NCBI RefSeq assembly: GCF_020921035.1
Contig: NC_063153.1
Coordinates: 15,996,001 to 16,060,000 of the forward strand
Reading direction: 5' to 3'
DNA from: Rhodamnia argentea
Taxonomy: Eukaryota; Streptophyta; Magnoliopsida; Myrtales; Myrtaceae
DNA: 64,000 bases
Part shown: positions 14,277-25,792 of the stretch, one piece after another
Numbering within the stretch: the stretch's first letter is position 1
How the letters are laid out: each line of letters starts with the position of its first letter
The notes under the pieces: generated by a model
Told to the model about the DNA's origin: nothing
Database searches by the model: none
What the model saw: the letters and a program-made list of their open reading frames with translations, nothing else
Program-made: the position numbers and the translations under genes

Positions 14277-15829
14277 AGGCCCTGCTGTTATAAGGCAGCC
14301 TTTTGAAGCTCATGATGTGAACCTTTTATTTTGCATTGTCATTTATTGAGAAATGATGATTTGGTGACATGCACAATGATGTGATTGATCGAGTACTGAG
14401 GATTTGTAGTAGCTTATTAGTAGCTCTTTTTACTGGTTGCTGCAATTGGTGTGCGTCCTTCTTGTTGGAGAGGATTTCAATTTACATGATTGAGCTTCAA
14501 TGCGACCGTTTCGGAGTCACTTTGAATTGAAATATATGATGCTCCATCCCATCTGGATGTTCATTGTTCAATCACCAGTGTGTTGAAGTGATCTTGTGCA
14601 TGCCATGGCATAGCTACTAAGGAATTGTGAAATGCAGATTGATTTTTGCGTTAGGTTGGATTTTGTTCCTTTGAAAACGCTTTGCTCAATATATTTAATG
14701 AGGAAAATTTCTAATACACGAAAGCATGAATGGACGGAGTCGTCATTGGAGTTTAGGCGCTTCTTCTCTATGTTGATCTGCAAAAAATGGGAATCCACCC
14801 ACAGCTCAGCAGGTTTGATTAAACCGTAGGCGCCAAGCTTTTTGTAGGGCTAGGGTGCTAATGTTAATACTATTTATTTTACTGCCTTACTAGTTTATTT
14901 ACTTGTTTGGACCGTTTATATCCAATCGTGATTTGATTTGACTGGTTTTATTACCTTGATTGCATCAAAGCTTTAGGCCCGTATTCTAGCCTTGCTAGGT
15001 CTTAAAACCAACCGAGGTTGCATGGAAAGCTTTCCTTAAAAGAAAATAGGTACTGATTAGGGGATTCAATTAAATCTTTATGCGGTGAGTAGGGCCATTG
15101 AATCGGTGGGTTGGATTTGGTCCGGATTGAGTCGAAAATGGTATGATCTAAATTGATCTATTTACATGCAACACAAATTTAATGATATGTACTCAATCTA
15201 GACTTGATTCGGCCCATTTACTAACATGTTTTCATAAATAATACAATCTAGGAAAACCTGTATTTAATTAATTAGTCTATTTTAAATTCTTCATGTATCT
15301 AAATTATTCGAGCAGGATCTACGTGGGTGCGTTTGTGCAACGCCGGATGGAGGTGGCGGTTCCGCCTCAGCATAGCTAGCCACGACGCTGAACCTCGCTG
15401 ATCCATGGGTGGCGCCACAGTCGCCTCTGCTGCTCTTGCCACCCCTGCCACTTCCATCTCGGCCTGCCATTTTCCCGTCATATATCGTTCACTTTTATTT
15501 TGTGTTCCTTTTCTCTTTCGATTTTCCTTATTTCTGAATCTTGTCATACACATTATTTATTAAACATATTTTAAGAGTATTTAATAAACATCTTAGATGC
15601 GAGCCACATCAGCATTTTCAAGCACTTTATTGGCATAAAGCGTGAACTCGAACGAGAATATGTATAGCTTAAGAACCTAATTGGCTATATATATATATAG
15701 AGTTTTGGACCATATTTAACAAGTTGGAAAAAATTCATGAATTGCTCTTATATCAAGAAAAAGTCACCAAAAATCCAAACTAAACCCTTCGTGATATTTT
15801 TACCTTCAACTATTTTTACAACATCAAAA
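14277..15829. other. Intergenic, 3' flank of Ran
   Basis: The first part is the presumptive Ran 3' UTR. Short open frames at 14568-14829 overlap on both strands and carry no motif. An open frame on the minus strand at 15299-15553 is low-complexity. An (AT)n run is at 15689-15699. Around 15080-15260 there is a diverged GGGTTGGATTTGG-like stretch resembling hAT MITE debris. No gene supported. Confidence 0.4.
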
Positions 15830-16525
15830 ATCTCAAATTATACCAACTGTAAGGAAAATTGTCCAAATTTTTTAAACTTATTATATTTTTGTCAATTTAG
15901 TCTTAACCTTTTAATTGTGCTATTTGAGTCATAAACATTTTTACGTTTTACCAATTTAATACATCCAATCAATTGTGGCTGAAGATGTGGACACGTGGCA
16001 CGGTCGGCATTGGTATGAAAAATTCTAATAATATTCTAATATATTTTTCTTTTTTTTTTTCTTTTTTCTTCTCTTTTTTTTTTTTTTCCTTTTTCCCTCT
16101 CCCGACTATCACCAGGCCTCTACCAGCCTTAGGCAAGGGATGCCCTCGCCTGTAGGAGAGGACAAACCTTCACTAGATCGAGCGAAGGCGGCCCTTGCCG
16201 GAGGTCGGTAGGGGCATTGCTCACCAAAGGGCCATAGAGGGAAAAAGGGTCAAAAAAAAAAAAAAAAAAGAAAAAATGAAACATAATAACAAAGTGAAAA
16301 GTAAAAAAGTAAATAGAAAACTAAATAATGTTAAAAATTATCCACGTTAGCAGTGGTCGTGCAACGTAGGATAGTCGGCGTCCAAGTCATAGGGTTTTGG
16401 CCAAAATTGATCTAATTGATTCAATTGACAAAATATGAAAATGTCTAGAACTTAATTAACACAATAAAAAGGTTTATGACTGAATTGATAAAGTTGCAAT
16501 ATGTTTTGATTTTGGACAATTTTCC
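15830..16525. mobile_element. Inverted-repeat element, family A (copy 2)
   Basis: The left arm (AAATTGTCCAAATTTTTTAA, then ACTTATTATA, GTCAATTTAGTCTTAACC) mirrors the right arm (AGGTTTATGACTGAATTGAT, then TTGGACAATTTTCCC). The interior has poly-T/poly-A stretches flanking a GC-rich core at 16100-16240 (CTCGCCTGTAGGAGAGG, GCGGCCCTTGCCGG). That core resembles cores in the elements at 21797, 48397, 50520 and 59408. There is no coding frame; mobilisation would depend on a transposase from elsewhere. Confidence 0.65.
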
Positions 16526-16539
16526 CAACCGCTATGATA

Positions 16540-16870
16540 TATTTACCTTAAAATTTTTCTTGTAATATAAAAAACCCCAAACTTATACTTATGTTATACA
16601 TTTATACTCTGTCGAGGTTTCATTAGATGATTTTTTAGGCAAAACAATATCGTTTTTATTTCACTTAAGCTGCGTGAATGTCATGTCAATACCCTTTGCT
16701 TTTCGGCGTTCATATAGGTAGATTTTTCATGATGCTCATTGACGGAACTCTAACGGATACTAAATTTGTCACACAAATACAAGTTTGAGATTGTTAATGT
16801 TACATAGAAAAAATTAGGATAAATGTATCACAATAGGTATAGTTTAAGATTTAGTTGTGTCTTTTGCCCT
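16540..16870. mobile_element. Inverted-repeat element, family C (copy 2)
   Basis: Phrases TATAAAAAACCCCAAACTTA and the inverse GTATAGTTTAAGATTTAG face each other across about 330 bp, and TAAATGTATCACAATAGG is the inverse of the family's GGTACAC-type repeats. More diverged than the copy at 3405. Abuts the family A element on its left. No coding content. Confidence 0.5.
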
Positions 16871-16964
16871 TATATAATTTATAAATGTTTCCAGGGCTCT
16901 TCTATGGTCTCTCGCGTCCTCACCCTATTTAGTTGTGCTCAACTCAATTTTTAACATTTGACAT

Positions 16965-17195
16965 TTATGTTCCCATTTATTCCGCAAAAAATGAATGATT
17001 TAGAAAATATTTTCCAAAATATAATCGTTTATGTTGCTTAAAGTCATTAGTCAATGAAAACCAAGTTAATTATCGAAAAATAATTTAAATATATTCATGA
17101 ACGCCAAAAAAAATATTTGTAATTTTTGTAAGCAATACAAGACATCATTTCTAGGAAGATATTTTTTTGTGAAACAAATGGAGCCTAGATAATTT
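16965..17195. mobile_element. MITE, GGCTCCGTTTGTTT family (copy 2, inverted)
   Basis: The right end GAAACAAATGGAGCCTAG is the inverse of the family's GGCTCCGTTTGTTTC terminus, and ATGAATGATTTAGAAAATAT near the left end is the family's subterminal phrase. About 230 bp. No target duplication could be assigned. Confidence 0.6.
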
Positions 17196-17199
17196 CCAC

Positions 17200-18571
17200 A
17201 TAATATAAATTGCATGGTAAGGCATTTTCCATAATAAATAACGACAAAATGAATCTGAGTACTACAAAAACAGGGTATGACAAGGGGTAAGCAGCATAAT
17301 CTCAAAGCTAATTGCCTCCAAAAAAGATCATGAAATGAGAATAGCTATTAAGCACCAAAATCACAGATACTTTTGAGCCTGATAACAAGCGTCGGATCCA
17401 GAGTTATGCATAAGTTTTGTGGTTTCACTGCGTCTATACTAAAGCTCAGACAAGTAACATTTCAGAAAGTTTTGTCTGAAGAAGGTCCATTGCTCCTTTC
17501 AGGGCTGTATATTCCAGCTTCTTGAAGCACATAATGTCTTTCCGACGATTCTCACATCACTTGTGTCTTAATTCATGTTGATTTGCGGGTTTAAACCGCA
17601 TTTGTTCATCTCGTCATAAACGAACCAGAATCTAGCTGATAATGTATGTGGAAAGGGCTTTCTTTTCAGTTACTATGAGGAAGCTGGACAGTAACACTGC
17701 TTATGAAGCATTAAAATGTCGGTAAAGGAGCATCACGACGCACGTTATAGCAAGATAAAATCAACAGAATCTGCTCTTGAATGAGTATGAGGGTTGAGCA
17801 AAACCTTAAAGCTTCCGACAGGGCATTTAATACATGTCGCTATTCCTGGAGAGGTGGGCTTTAAATTGAAGAATGCCAGCATCTTCCGCAATGATACTCA
17901 TCTAATAACCTTTGCATCGCGTTGCTTCAAGAAGAGAGAAAGGTGATCAATGGAGGCACTACCTCTGGCAATCCAGTAGTGACATACTCTGTTCTTCTGC
18001 TCTTTTGCCATGGAAAAGGTACAGGAGGCGTCAATAGAGTCCCTGGATCAAATTGTGGACTTCTGTTTAGAGGAAGCCGAGTATTATGGAAACGAACATG
18101 TCCTCATGTAATCACTGCAGCAAGATCTGTTTGTTACTACATGAGGAATTTCGAAGTGAAATTCTAACACAAGATAACAAGGAGCAGACAAAATATCCTC
18201 GTAATACCCAACTGGAGATTCAGTTAGTCGTACAATCATATGCCCTCAAAGATTCGGTAACGCATTTCTACTGCTAGAATGTCAGAACTAACAACGATAG
18301 AACAAGATTCTTCACTGACAGAACTGTTCAAGCAGAAAACTGGGACTATTGAGAACTCATGTGTTGAAGCTTTTCATCATGCTGATGACAATTCTTCCGG
18401 GACTACAAGCTAAGGCTTTTAACATTGAGGTCTGCTAGAAACATATCATCGGGACCATGTATCTGACAATTATAAAGGACAGATGTACATCGCTAGATCT
18501 CAATAGAACTTAGGAAAACGCACCATACAATTCTCTTGCTACAAGTTAAAGATTTGCTACTATATAGTGAA
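17200..18571. other. Unresolved stretch downstream of the Agenet-ENT gene with coding-like patches
   Basis: No complete gene can be built here, but several short frames read like protein. On the minus strand, about 17460-17540 reads KLEYTALKGAMDLLQTKLSE and then a stop, and about 17902-18011 starts MAKEQKNRVCHYW. On the plus strand, about 18009-18107 contains SIESLDQIVDFCLEEAEYYG and 18280-18417 starts MSELTTIEQDSSLTELFKQK. They lie on both strands and do not connect through plausible introns. Part may be the Agenet-ENT 3' UTR or an alternative 3' end; part may be a decayed gene. Confidence 0.3.
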
Positions 18572-20237
18572 TTACTGCCTACCCAACGGAATGATAGTAT
18601 CTGAAAAGACCAAGTTTCTGAGCTCCAACAAGTGTTCGCCATCTGATATATGGAGCGAAAGACGAAGATTAGAAATCAATGCTTCTTGCTCCCAACTTAG
18701 AGGTCCCGATGCATACAATGCCTCTAATGTGCAACGATATGCATGTAACTCTAATCTGTGGATTTCGGCCTCCAACACCTGTTCTTTATTCTGCCAACCA
18801 AGAGATGCCATCTCATTGGCATAACTATTAACATCGTCAAAAGGGTCTGCAGAAAAGTCACTGGATGATTTGCTAGCAACAGTACAACTTCCAACTGAGC
18901 ATGTCACGCGGTCAGCATCATCAGATCTTGATTGTAATGGATAAGGACGATCAACATCTGGTTTCATTCCACATTTGTCTACTTTGGATAATACAGCTCC
19001 TTCTTTCTTTGAGTAGGCACATACAGTGTATTCGCCACAAGTTTCTTGCCGAAATACCGCCAAATCAAACTTTTCTGCTGGTGTAGATCGAGTTGCACTG
19101 ACTGGGTAACATCTTCCTTCTTTGTCAATTGCTCTATGTTTCTTTGAAGCTCCAGCAGGTGATTCAACCCTAGAACAGCCATATGGGGATTCTGTTTTCA
19201 AAGTATCATGGGACTCCTCAAATACTGGTCTCTTTTTTATAGGAATGCAGCCATCTCTAATAGATGCTTTCATCCTTACATTTGCAATTTGAATAGTGTG
19301 GCTGGGACTTTGACCGTGCGTCAAGTCTTGACATAGATTGCCTCTCCGGTCATCAGTAATGGCTGAAATCTACAGATCAAGAAAAATGCCAGTAAAAACT
19401 CAAATCTGCTAAAGCATAGAAATATGCCGTATCATAACGAATCTATTCAAACAACTGCCTCAAGTGATGAGAGATGCTTGAAGAATAATAAGCATAAAGA
19501 AATATACGACTCTCACAGCTAATAGACCTGCCAAGTGCCAACTTCAAAAGTTGCCAGCACGGCGGATACGAAAACCACCCTATGTGTTTGCATATTAGAC
19601 TTAAGCAACAGCCCATGACTAAAAATCAACTTGATCTATTGTATTCAATGGTCAACTTGATATGCTGACTATGGTTAACCAGCAAATTAAGAAGAAAGAA
19701 GATAAATGACCAAAGAAAATTTAGCTCCAGTACACATTTACAATTAACCAATGTTCACTATGCATAAAGGGAAGATAAACCCCACAGCACTTGCAAGATG
19801 AAAATGCAAGCAAAGTTTTGTGGCCTCACCTGTCCGATCACAATCCACCTGCCATCTTTCCATGACTGCCTCGCCCTTATGTGAGCATTGCCAACACCAA
19901 ACTCCCTAGATGATCCGAGCAATCTCACCAAAAAGTTACTTCGCCCAAGGACCTTCAACACTATCGCCATTTTCCAGGAGAAATTCTCAAAAACCTCCAC
20001 GATATCACCTGGACCCCACATGTGCGACATCTGCAGTGCAGGTGGGCAAGGTCTGATCGCCTTTCCAGATACCGTCTCCATTGTAGCCTCACCGGATGCG
20101 CTCCCATAGCTGCAGTATTGAACTGTAAAAGTATGGCCGTCACCACAAGTTACTTCAGCACATTGCCAGGAACCCACGGGCATCTCCTTCGTGCTCCATA
20201 CTTCCACTTTACTTCCTCTCTTGAATCTCATGGTCAT
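18572..20237 (-). CDS. Agenet (Tudor-like) and ENT domain protein
   Basis: Two coding exons on the minus strand, 20237-19830 and 19369-18572, with a phase-0 GT-AG intron, give 401 residues. Residues about 5-136 form an Agenet tandem (FKRGSKVEVWS, then WGPGDIVEVFENFSWKMAIV), a plant Royal-family fold that binds histone tails or RNA-associated partners. Residues about 325-395 form an ENT domain (EAEIHRLELHAYRCTLEALY, LSWEQEALISNLR), the helical domain first seen in EMSY. Plant EMSY-like proteins carry ENT first and Agenet second; here the order is reversed, as in the plant Agenet-ENT subgroup. A nuclear, chromatin-linked role is likely. The ATG at 20237 is favoured because the Agenet domain starts directly after it. 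An in-frame ATG at 20375 would add 46 hydrophobic residues and may lie in an intron. Confidence 0.85.
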
Positions 20238-20399
20238 GTTTGTCCCCTCAAATTCCAGCAGAAGGAACCTATCGCCCAGTAAACACAGAGTATAAGATAT
20301 TAAACACAGTAGCTGAACAAGTAGATCAATCACCAAAATCGGTGTAACATTTGGAACCGTCTCACGGACAGACATTATCAACAGAACATCTTAGCTGTT

Positions 20400-21370
20400 T
20401 CAGGAAAAAAAAAAAACACTATAAGGTACAAGAACAGTATAATCCTTTAACTCCAAAAAAAAAAAATGTGCAGAGATTTTTCGCTACGCATTAACAGTGA
20501 GCCAAAAGAAAAGGAGCACTGAGAAGGATTCTTCAAAACCTGATAAAAAAATCACCATCACCATCATATTCCTTGTTTCTCAGAATTCTAAACATAGAAA
20601 ACTAAAAACAAATACGAAAAAGCAGAAGAAAATGTTCAGGAATGATGACTTATATTCCTAAAATAAAAGCAAGACTTGGTCAAAGCATCTCATGTTTCCA
20701 GCTGCCTATATCAAATAAAATAAATCAGAACTCCTAATTTTTTCTTCTCCTTCTTCTTCTTCTTCCTCTTCCTCTTTTCATCTAGCTGATCAAACAAAGC
20801 AACGCGCAAGTTACTGCCATAAGCACAATCTCCAGAATTGAAGCTAAGAAAAATCATCACCAACGTCGATCATCAAGCTTTTGGCTTCAAAAGATCTTGA
20901 ATTAGACAAAAAAATTTTTTTTTTTTCGCTTCCCTCGATTTTAAATTTGACAACGAACACCCAGAAAAAGATAAAGGAAAAGAAAAGAAAACAGAGGAAA
21001 AATATTGCTCTGCTTGCTTCCTCTCTCTCTCTCCCTCAGAGACACCAAAGATAGAGTCAAACACGTTCTACTCAAAACACCGCCGATTGCAACAGCTTCC
21101 CAATGAAATCGCCATTACTTCGAATATTCCAAACCCAAAATTAGACAAACAAATGACGAAGAAGAAGAGCACGGAACAGATTGAACCAGAAGACCCAGAA
21201 ATCAACGAGTTCGAAGGAGATGAAACCCAAAAAAAAAAAAAAAAAAAAGATGCAGACGAGGACGTACCGACTCTGTTCTTGATTTCGATGAGAAAGGCAC
21301 AAATTTTCGACACACTCTTGTTTCTTGTTTCTGAATTCTGATGTGTTCAAAATTGAATCCCAAATCCACC
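20400..21370 (-). promoter_or_regulatory. 5' UTR, first intron and promoter region of the Agenet-ENT gene
   Basis: On the minus strand a donor-like CAGAGTCG|GTACGT sits near 21267 and an acceptor-like GGGCGATAG is just before the start codon near 20270, so a noncoding first exon around 21268-21340 is likely. Short frames here (20873-21374) are low-complexity and probably chance. A (CTT)n tract is at 20748-20776 and a CT tract at 21020-21037. Placement is inferred; no transcript was available. Confidence 0.4.
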
Positions 21371-21796
21371 CCACGAAAAAGGTCGCCCCCTAATCATTTT
21401 TTGATGGGTAGTTTTATAATTAATTAATTTGATCTAAGAGATCAAAATATTAATTTTAATGGTGATTATGGTAGGCTTTCCGTGCCAACTTGCCAGACTG
21501 CCCAAGAAGAGAGACTGTTGATGTGGAATTGAGCTTCTTTTTTTTTTTAAATGAAAAAAAAACTCAATATATCTGCCACCTAATTCACTTTCAAGAAAGT
21601 AAGAAAATTTTTTGTGTTTATATAATGTTATATACTTCATCTTGATCAAATGTTATTTATGGAGCCTTTATAAAATCTAATCGAGTCGATTAAATTCCCT
21701 AACTCGATCTGGTCGAAAATTAGGTGAAACCCCAAAAGAGGGGGGGAAGGAGCGTCCCTCAAATATATTGACAAATTTGCTAAATTAGTTTAGGAA

Positions 21797-22993
21797 AAAT
21801 TTCAAATAATGATCTAAAGTGCTTCCGATTTTCTCAAATAAAGACACGAATCATGAACTGGACACTGTTTTACATAAGGGTCTAAATTGTCCTCCTTTTC
21901 CTCAAAATAAGGATTTAAAGTAGATTTTATTTCAAATAAAGACCTAAAGTAGTCATATTAATATCAAATAATGACTTAGTCTAAGTGCATGTTCCTCTTT
22001 TACTTCTTTTTTTTTTTAGTTTTTTTTCTTCTCTTTCTTTTTCACCGATGGTTGGCCTTTGTTAGAGGCCGGTCGGTGGCGCTTGCCTTGGGCGAGTTCC
22101 CCATGAAGTAGCATTGCCTGGCGAGGGTTGCGGGGTCCTTGCTAGTAGCCCCCTTCAAAGAAAAAAAAAAAAGGAAATGCCAAAATCGAAAAGAAAGAAA
22201 AAATTAAAAATGAAAGATGAAAAACCCTGGTACTTTGTGCAAATTTACCCCAAACTATTTTTTTACGAAAAATGGTACATATGTGACAAATTTCATTTTT
22301 TTTTAACCAAAATCCTAAGCTGGTATATTTGTGCAAATTTACCCTAAACTAATTATTTTGACCACGGTACACTGTGACAAATTCACCCTCGTTAAATCGT
22401 CACTTTGTTTTGGCTTTTGGTCCGGTATGGGAGGACACAACCCTTGGTGTCCACCCATCCGTGCGCTATGGTGGTGTCCCGTATAGAAGAGACTCAGAGG
22501 AGGTTCACGATTTGACATAAATAGGTAGCCTTAGGGCGCGGGCGAAGATCCCGACTATGGAGATCATGGGGATACTGTAACAATGATAAGCAAGTCTTCG
22601 ATCTTACAAAGAAAGGCGATGGCTCAAGATCTTCTAATTCTTTTCCTTCAAAATAATCCCTCTAATTGATAAACTAACAGAGGGGGTTAAAACCTATTGG
22701 GTCACTATCCTGTCACTAAATCAACAATTTGATAGTTAATTTAATGAATTAACGGGGGTAAATTTGTCACATGTGTACGTTTAGGGTAAATTGGTTTAGG
22801 TTTTGTGGTAAAAAATAATTTGGGGTAAATTTGTCCAATGTACTTTTTCTTTTAACCCTTTTCTGAATGGTCATAATCACTTCAAGTCTTTATTTAAAAC
22901 AGTCATAAAATTTTACTTTATTTGAAACAACATCCTTTCCAAATCTTTATTTTATTAAATAATGGCACTTTATGTCATTATTTGAAATTTCTC
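21797..22993. mobile_element. Inverted-repeat element, family B, with a family C element nested inside
   Basis: The left arm (GAAAAATTTCAAATAATGAT, CTAAAGTGCTTCC, TTTCAAATAAAGACCTAAAG) mirrors the right arm (CTTCAAGTCTTTATTTAAAA, GTCATTATTTGAAATTTCTC). A GC-rich core (GGCCGGTCGGTGGCGCTTGC, TGGCGAGGGTTGCGG) lies at 22046-22145. The segment 22215-22860 has the ACCCTGGTAC / TAAATTTACCCCAAACTA repeats of family C and separates the core from the right arm, so it probably inserted later. About 1.2 kb in all; no coding frame. Confidence 0.6.
22215..22860. mobile_element. Inverted-repeat element, family C (copy 3, nested)
   Basis: The left half has AACCCTGGTACTTTGTGCAA, then ATTTACCCC; the right half has the inverse (GGGTAAATTTGTCACATGTG, TTTGGGGTAAATTTGTCC). 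A 270-bp segment at 22405-22680 (TGGTCCGGTATGGGAGGACA onward) has different composition and may be a further insertion or cargo; it has no recognisable protein. Confidence 0.55.
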
Positions 22994-23312
22994 ACAATTT
23001 TATTTCCATGGGCGTACACCAAATAAGCCTTTTCGAAACAACTATTATCAATTTGGACAAAAAAATTTACAAGTATTATCAAGAATATTTGATTAAAAAA
23101 AAAGACGGAGAGATAACAAAAGTCAACTCTTTTTCGAGGGGTCAAACGGTTCCCCGTGCTTCTAGCCTTCTACACAGAAATCCAAAAGCTTGGCAACTTC
23201 CAATTTCAGATTTTTGACTTTAGACTTCTATTATTTTCGTGGAAATAATTAGTCAGTCAAAGTGCTTTTTCTAACGTGGGTCTAAGTCAATATATTATCC
23301 CGATATACTAAT

Positions 23313-23349
<37 letters not shown>

Positions 23350-23468
23350 CATACATATTATATGCCTTCCATTTTCCTTACAATCCATAAGAACGGTTGA
23401 TCCCGAAGTAAATTCAATAAACCTCTTAATTTTGGCTCTCTCTCCTTTCGCTAAATAAGGAGGGCACT
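22994..23468. other. Intergenic with CA/TA microsatellite
   Basis: A (CA)n run at 23312-23332 grades into (TA)n at 23333-23349. A short open frame at 22972-23217 overlaps the family B terminus and is not credible as a gene. Confidence 0.6.
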
Positions 23469-23660
23469 GCTTGATTAGTTAGGCTGGTCGTACGTCATTT
23501 ATAAAGTCGAGTCGGGCACAGGTACCGGAACAATTATGTGGTTTCGATCACCGAAGACCCAATCGCACCGCTTGATTAGTTAGGCTGGTCGTACATCACT
23601 TATAAAGTCGAGTCGGGCACAGGCACCGAAACGATTACGTGGTTTCGATCATCAACAATC
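23469..23660. repeat. 101-bp tandem duplication, two copies
   Basis: GCTTGATTAGTTAGGCTGGT starts at 23469 and again at 23570, each followed by CGTAC(G/A)TCA(T/C)TTATA, AAGTCGAGTCGGGCACAGG and GTGGTTTCGATCA. The copies differ at only a handful of positions over about 90 bp, so the duplication is recent relative to the surrounding decayed repeats. Function unknown. Confidence 0.85.
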
Positions 23661-23785
23661 CACGTAATGCAATCATTTTATCAGACCAGTAGGGACCTCG
23701 TAAAAATCAATTATTGAAATTCACTTAATTAATAATGGGACGGATCTAGGGAAGAACTTGCTCACCAACAATTGGGTCGTCACAC

Positions 23786-23996
23786 ATTCGGGCTCCGTTT
23801 GATTTACGGAAAAAAAATGTACGGTTTGAAAAACATTTTTTCGAAAAATAACCGCTCGTATCGTTTGAAATAATTAATGGATGAAATATGTTTTCATTAC
23901 CTATGAGAATACTTTTCGTTTTTGCAACGTATATAAGCGATCATTTTCAATAAATATTTTTCAAATCATTCATTTTTGGGAAATAAACAGAGGTTT
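23786..23996. mobile_element. MITE, GGCTCCGTTTGTTT family (copy 3)
   Basis: The left end GGGCTCCGTTTGATTTACGG mirrors the right end ATTCATTTTTGGGAAATAAA, then CAGAGG. The interior has AAATATTTTTC and CGTATCGTTTG phrases shared with the copies at 1444 and 46224. About 210 bp. Confidence 0.65.
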
Positions 23997-25792
23997 TTTT
24001 TATCCTCCCAATGGTGGAAGTTATGCCAAACATGGAATATTACTGGTAAACACAAAAGAAGAAAAAATGCAATTGAAAAAGAAAACACAAAAGAAAGTTA
24101 AAACACAGCCGGTCCTCGTCCAGTCCGACTACGAGAAGATTGGAAATTTGAGTTGCCAAAGAATATCACTTTGCTTCTTTAGACGGAAGAAGAAAACTCT
24201 GACTTTCTAAACTTGCTAGCCAAAGTTTTTGGTCACGTGTTAAACGTGGCTCACATTCTACATTATCACTTAATTAAAAAAAAGGAGGCATAAATTTAAA
24301 ATTCTCGTCAAAGGGTTCCTTTTTTTATTTTTATTTTTTTTTTTTTTGGGGTCTATTTAGGTTAAATTTAGAAAATTAAGGTATAAGATTCCTTGCGGCA
24401 ATTTCAAATATTTTTCCCAAAAACTAAATTTTGGCTCTTTGCACAAATCCATCCCATATAAAAATCACTAATTGTGTTTTAATTCAATTCAAATTACTGT
24501 TAATTTTTTTATATTTGACTTTTTGCTATTTCTATGATGCCCCCAGAACCTAAATAAGCTCACACGTCGCTATTGTTGGCGGCCTTCCTTTGGTAATGTG
24601 TCTATTGCTTGAAAGAAAATCCAACGTTAGACAGAACAACCCGTGAAGCAAAATCGCATGCTTTTGAATTGTACTCGATTGGTAAAGCAATTACACTAAT
24701 TTACCCTAAACTAATTTTTTAACCCAAAAAAAACCAAACCGGTATACAAGCGACAAATTCATACCAAATTAATTATTTGATAACCCTAAACTGGTACAAC
24801 TCTCAATTAGTTTATGTTAAATTACCACGAAAAATTTCAATACACATGTAACAAATAGATGGTAAAAACTCCAAACTAATATGCTCATCAATTGTCACGT
24901 GTCATCAAACTCAGCAATTACATTGTAAAATTTAAAGGAAACTAGCAAAGGATAAATATTTTACCACCAGTTGGAGCTCGTCAACTATCACGTGTCATCA
25001 AACTCAACAATTACATCATAAAATTTAAAAGAAACTTGTGAAGGATAAATTTTTTACCACCAATTAGAGCTTTTTGGTGGTCAAAATTCAATTTGTATTA
25101 AATTTGTCACATACATACCAATTTGAGGTTTTTTATAGCGCGTATGCGTGTGTGTAAATATTGAATGTTGAGAGGATACGAAGAACTTCAACCGCAGTTT
25201 AAACCTCAAAATCCATCTCTTGGCATGCCAGAAATGATACATAAGAGTCCGAGTCATTGGAGATTTTAATTGTTTTGGATCTAAGCAAGTCCTTAAAAGG
25301 TTCAAGGGAGGAAAGGAGAAGGAACTTTCCGGTACAGTGTAGGGATCTCCTCATAAGTTCTCTCCATATTATAAGTTCTCTCCATATTCCCTAGGAAGAA
25401 AAATATATGGAGGGAACTTAGAGGCTTTTGGCAAGAGATTAGGATGTCAAGGTCAGAGCACCTGCAAATTCTGAACCCAACAATCAACGGAGTTTCTATT
25501 ACTGAATCCTGGTACTTTCAAGTCTCGGTGAAAACAGAACAAAGAAGATCAAAGCACAAACCGGTCGAATGAATACTCATTTACAGCGGACTCGTCCATC
25601 CCGCGTATAATATGGAGTACAGAGATATTACATAGGGGAGCACCACACAATGTAGGAAACAAATAATGGGGATTTCCGAAAGAACGATTACATCGTTTGA
25701 ATTGTGGTAATCAAGCGTGGACTTGGAGATAGGGGAAAATGCAATGATAGGCAAACGACACTTACTGTAGCTGCAAGCAGGTTGTTTTCTAC
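23997..25792. other. Intergenic, containing a diverged family C element
   Basis: Around 24690-25135 the phrases TTTACCCTAAACTAATTTTT, AACCAAACCGGTATACAAGC and the inverse ACATACCAATTTGAGG mark a fourth family C element with an internal direct duplication: ACGTGTCATCAAACTCA(A/G)CA occurs at about 24898 and 24991. The rest is AT-rich with T-runs at 24310-24350. No gene supported. Confidence 0.5.

Noticed and set aside
23469-23660. CRISPR-like array
   Set aside because: Only two long units without spacers, and the genome is a plant; this is a simple tandem duplication.
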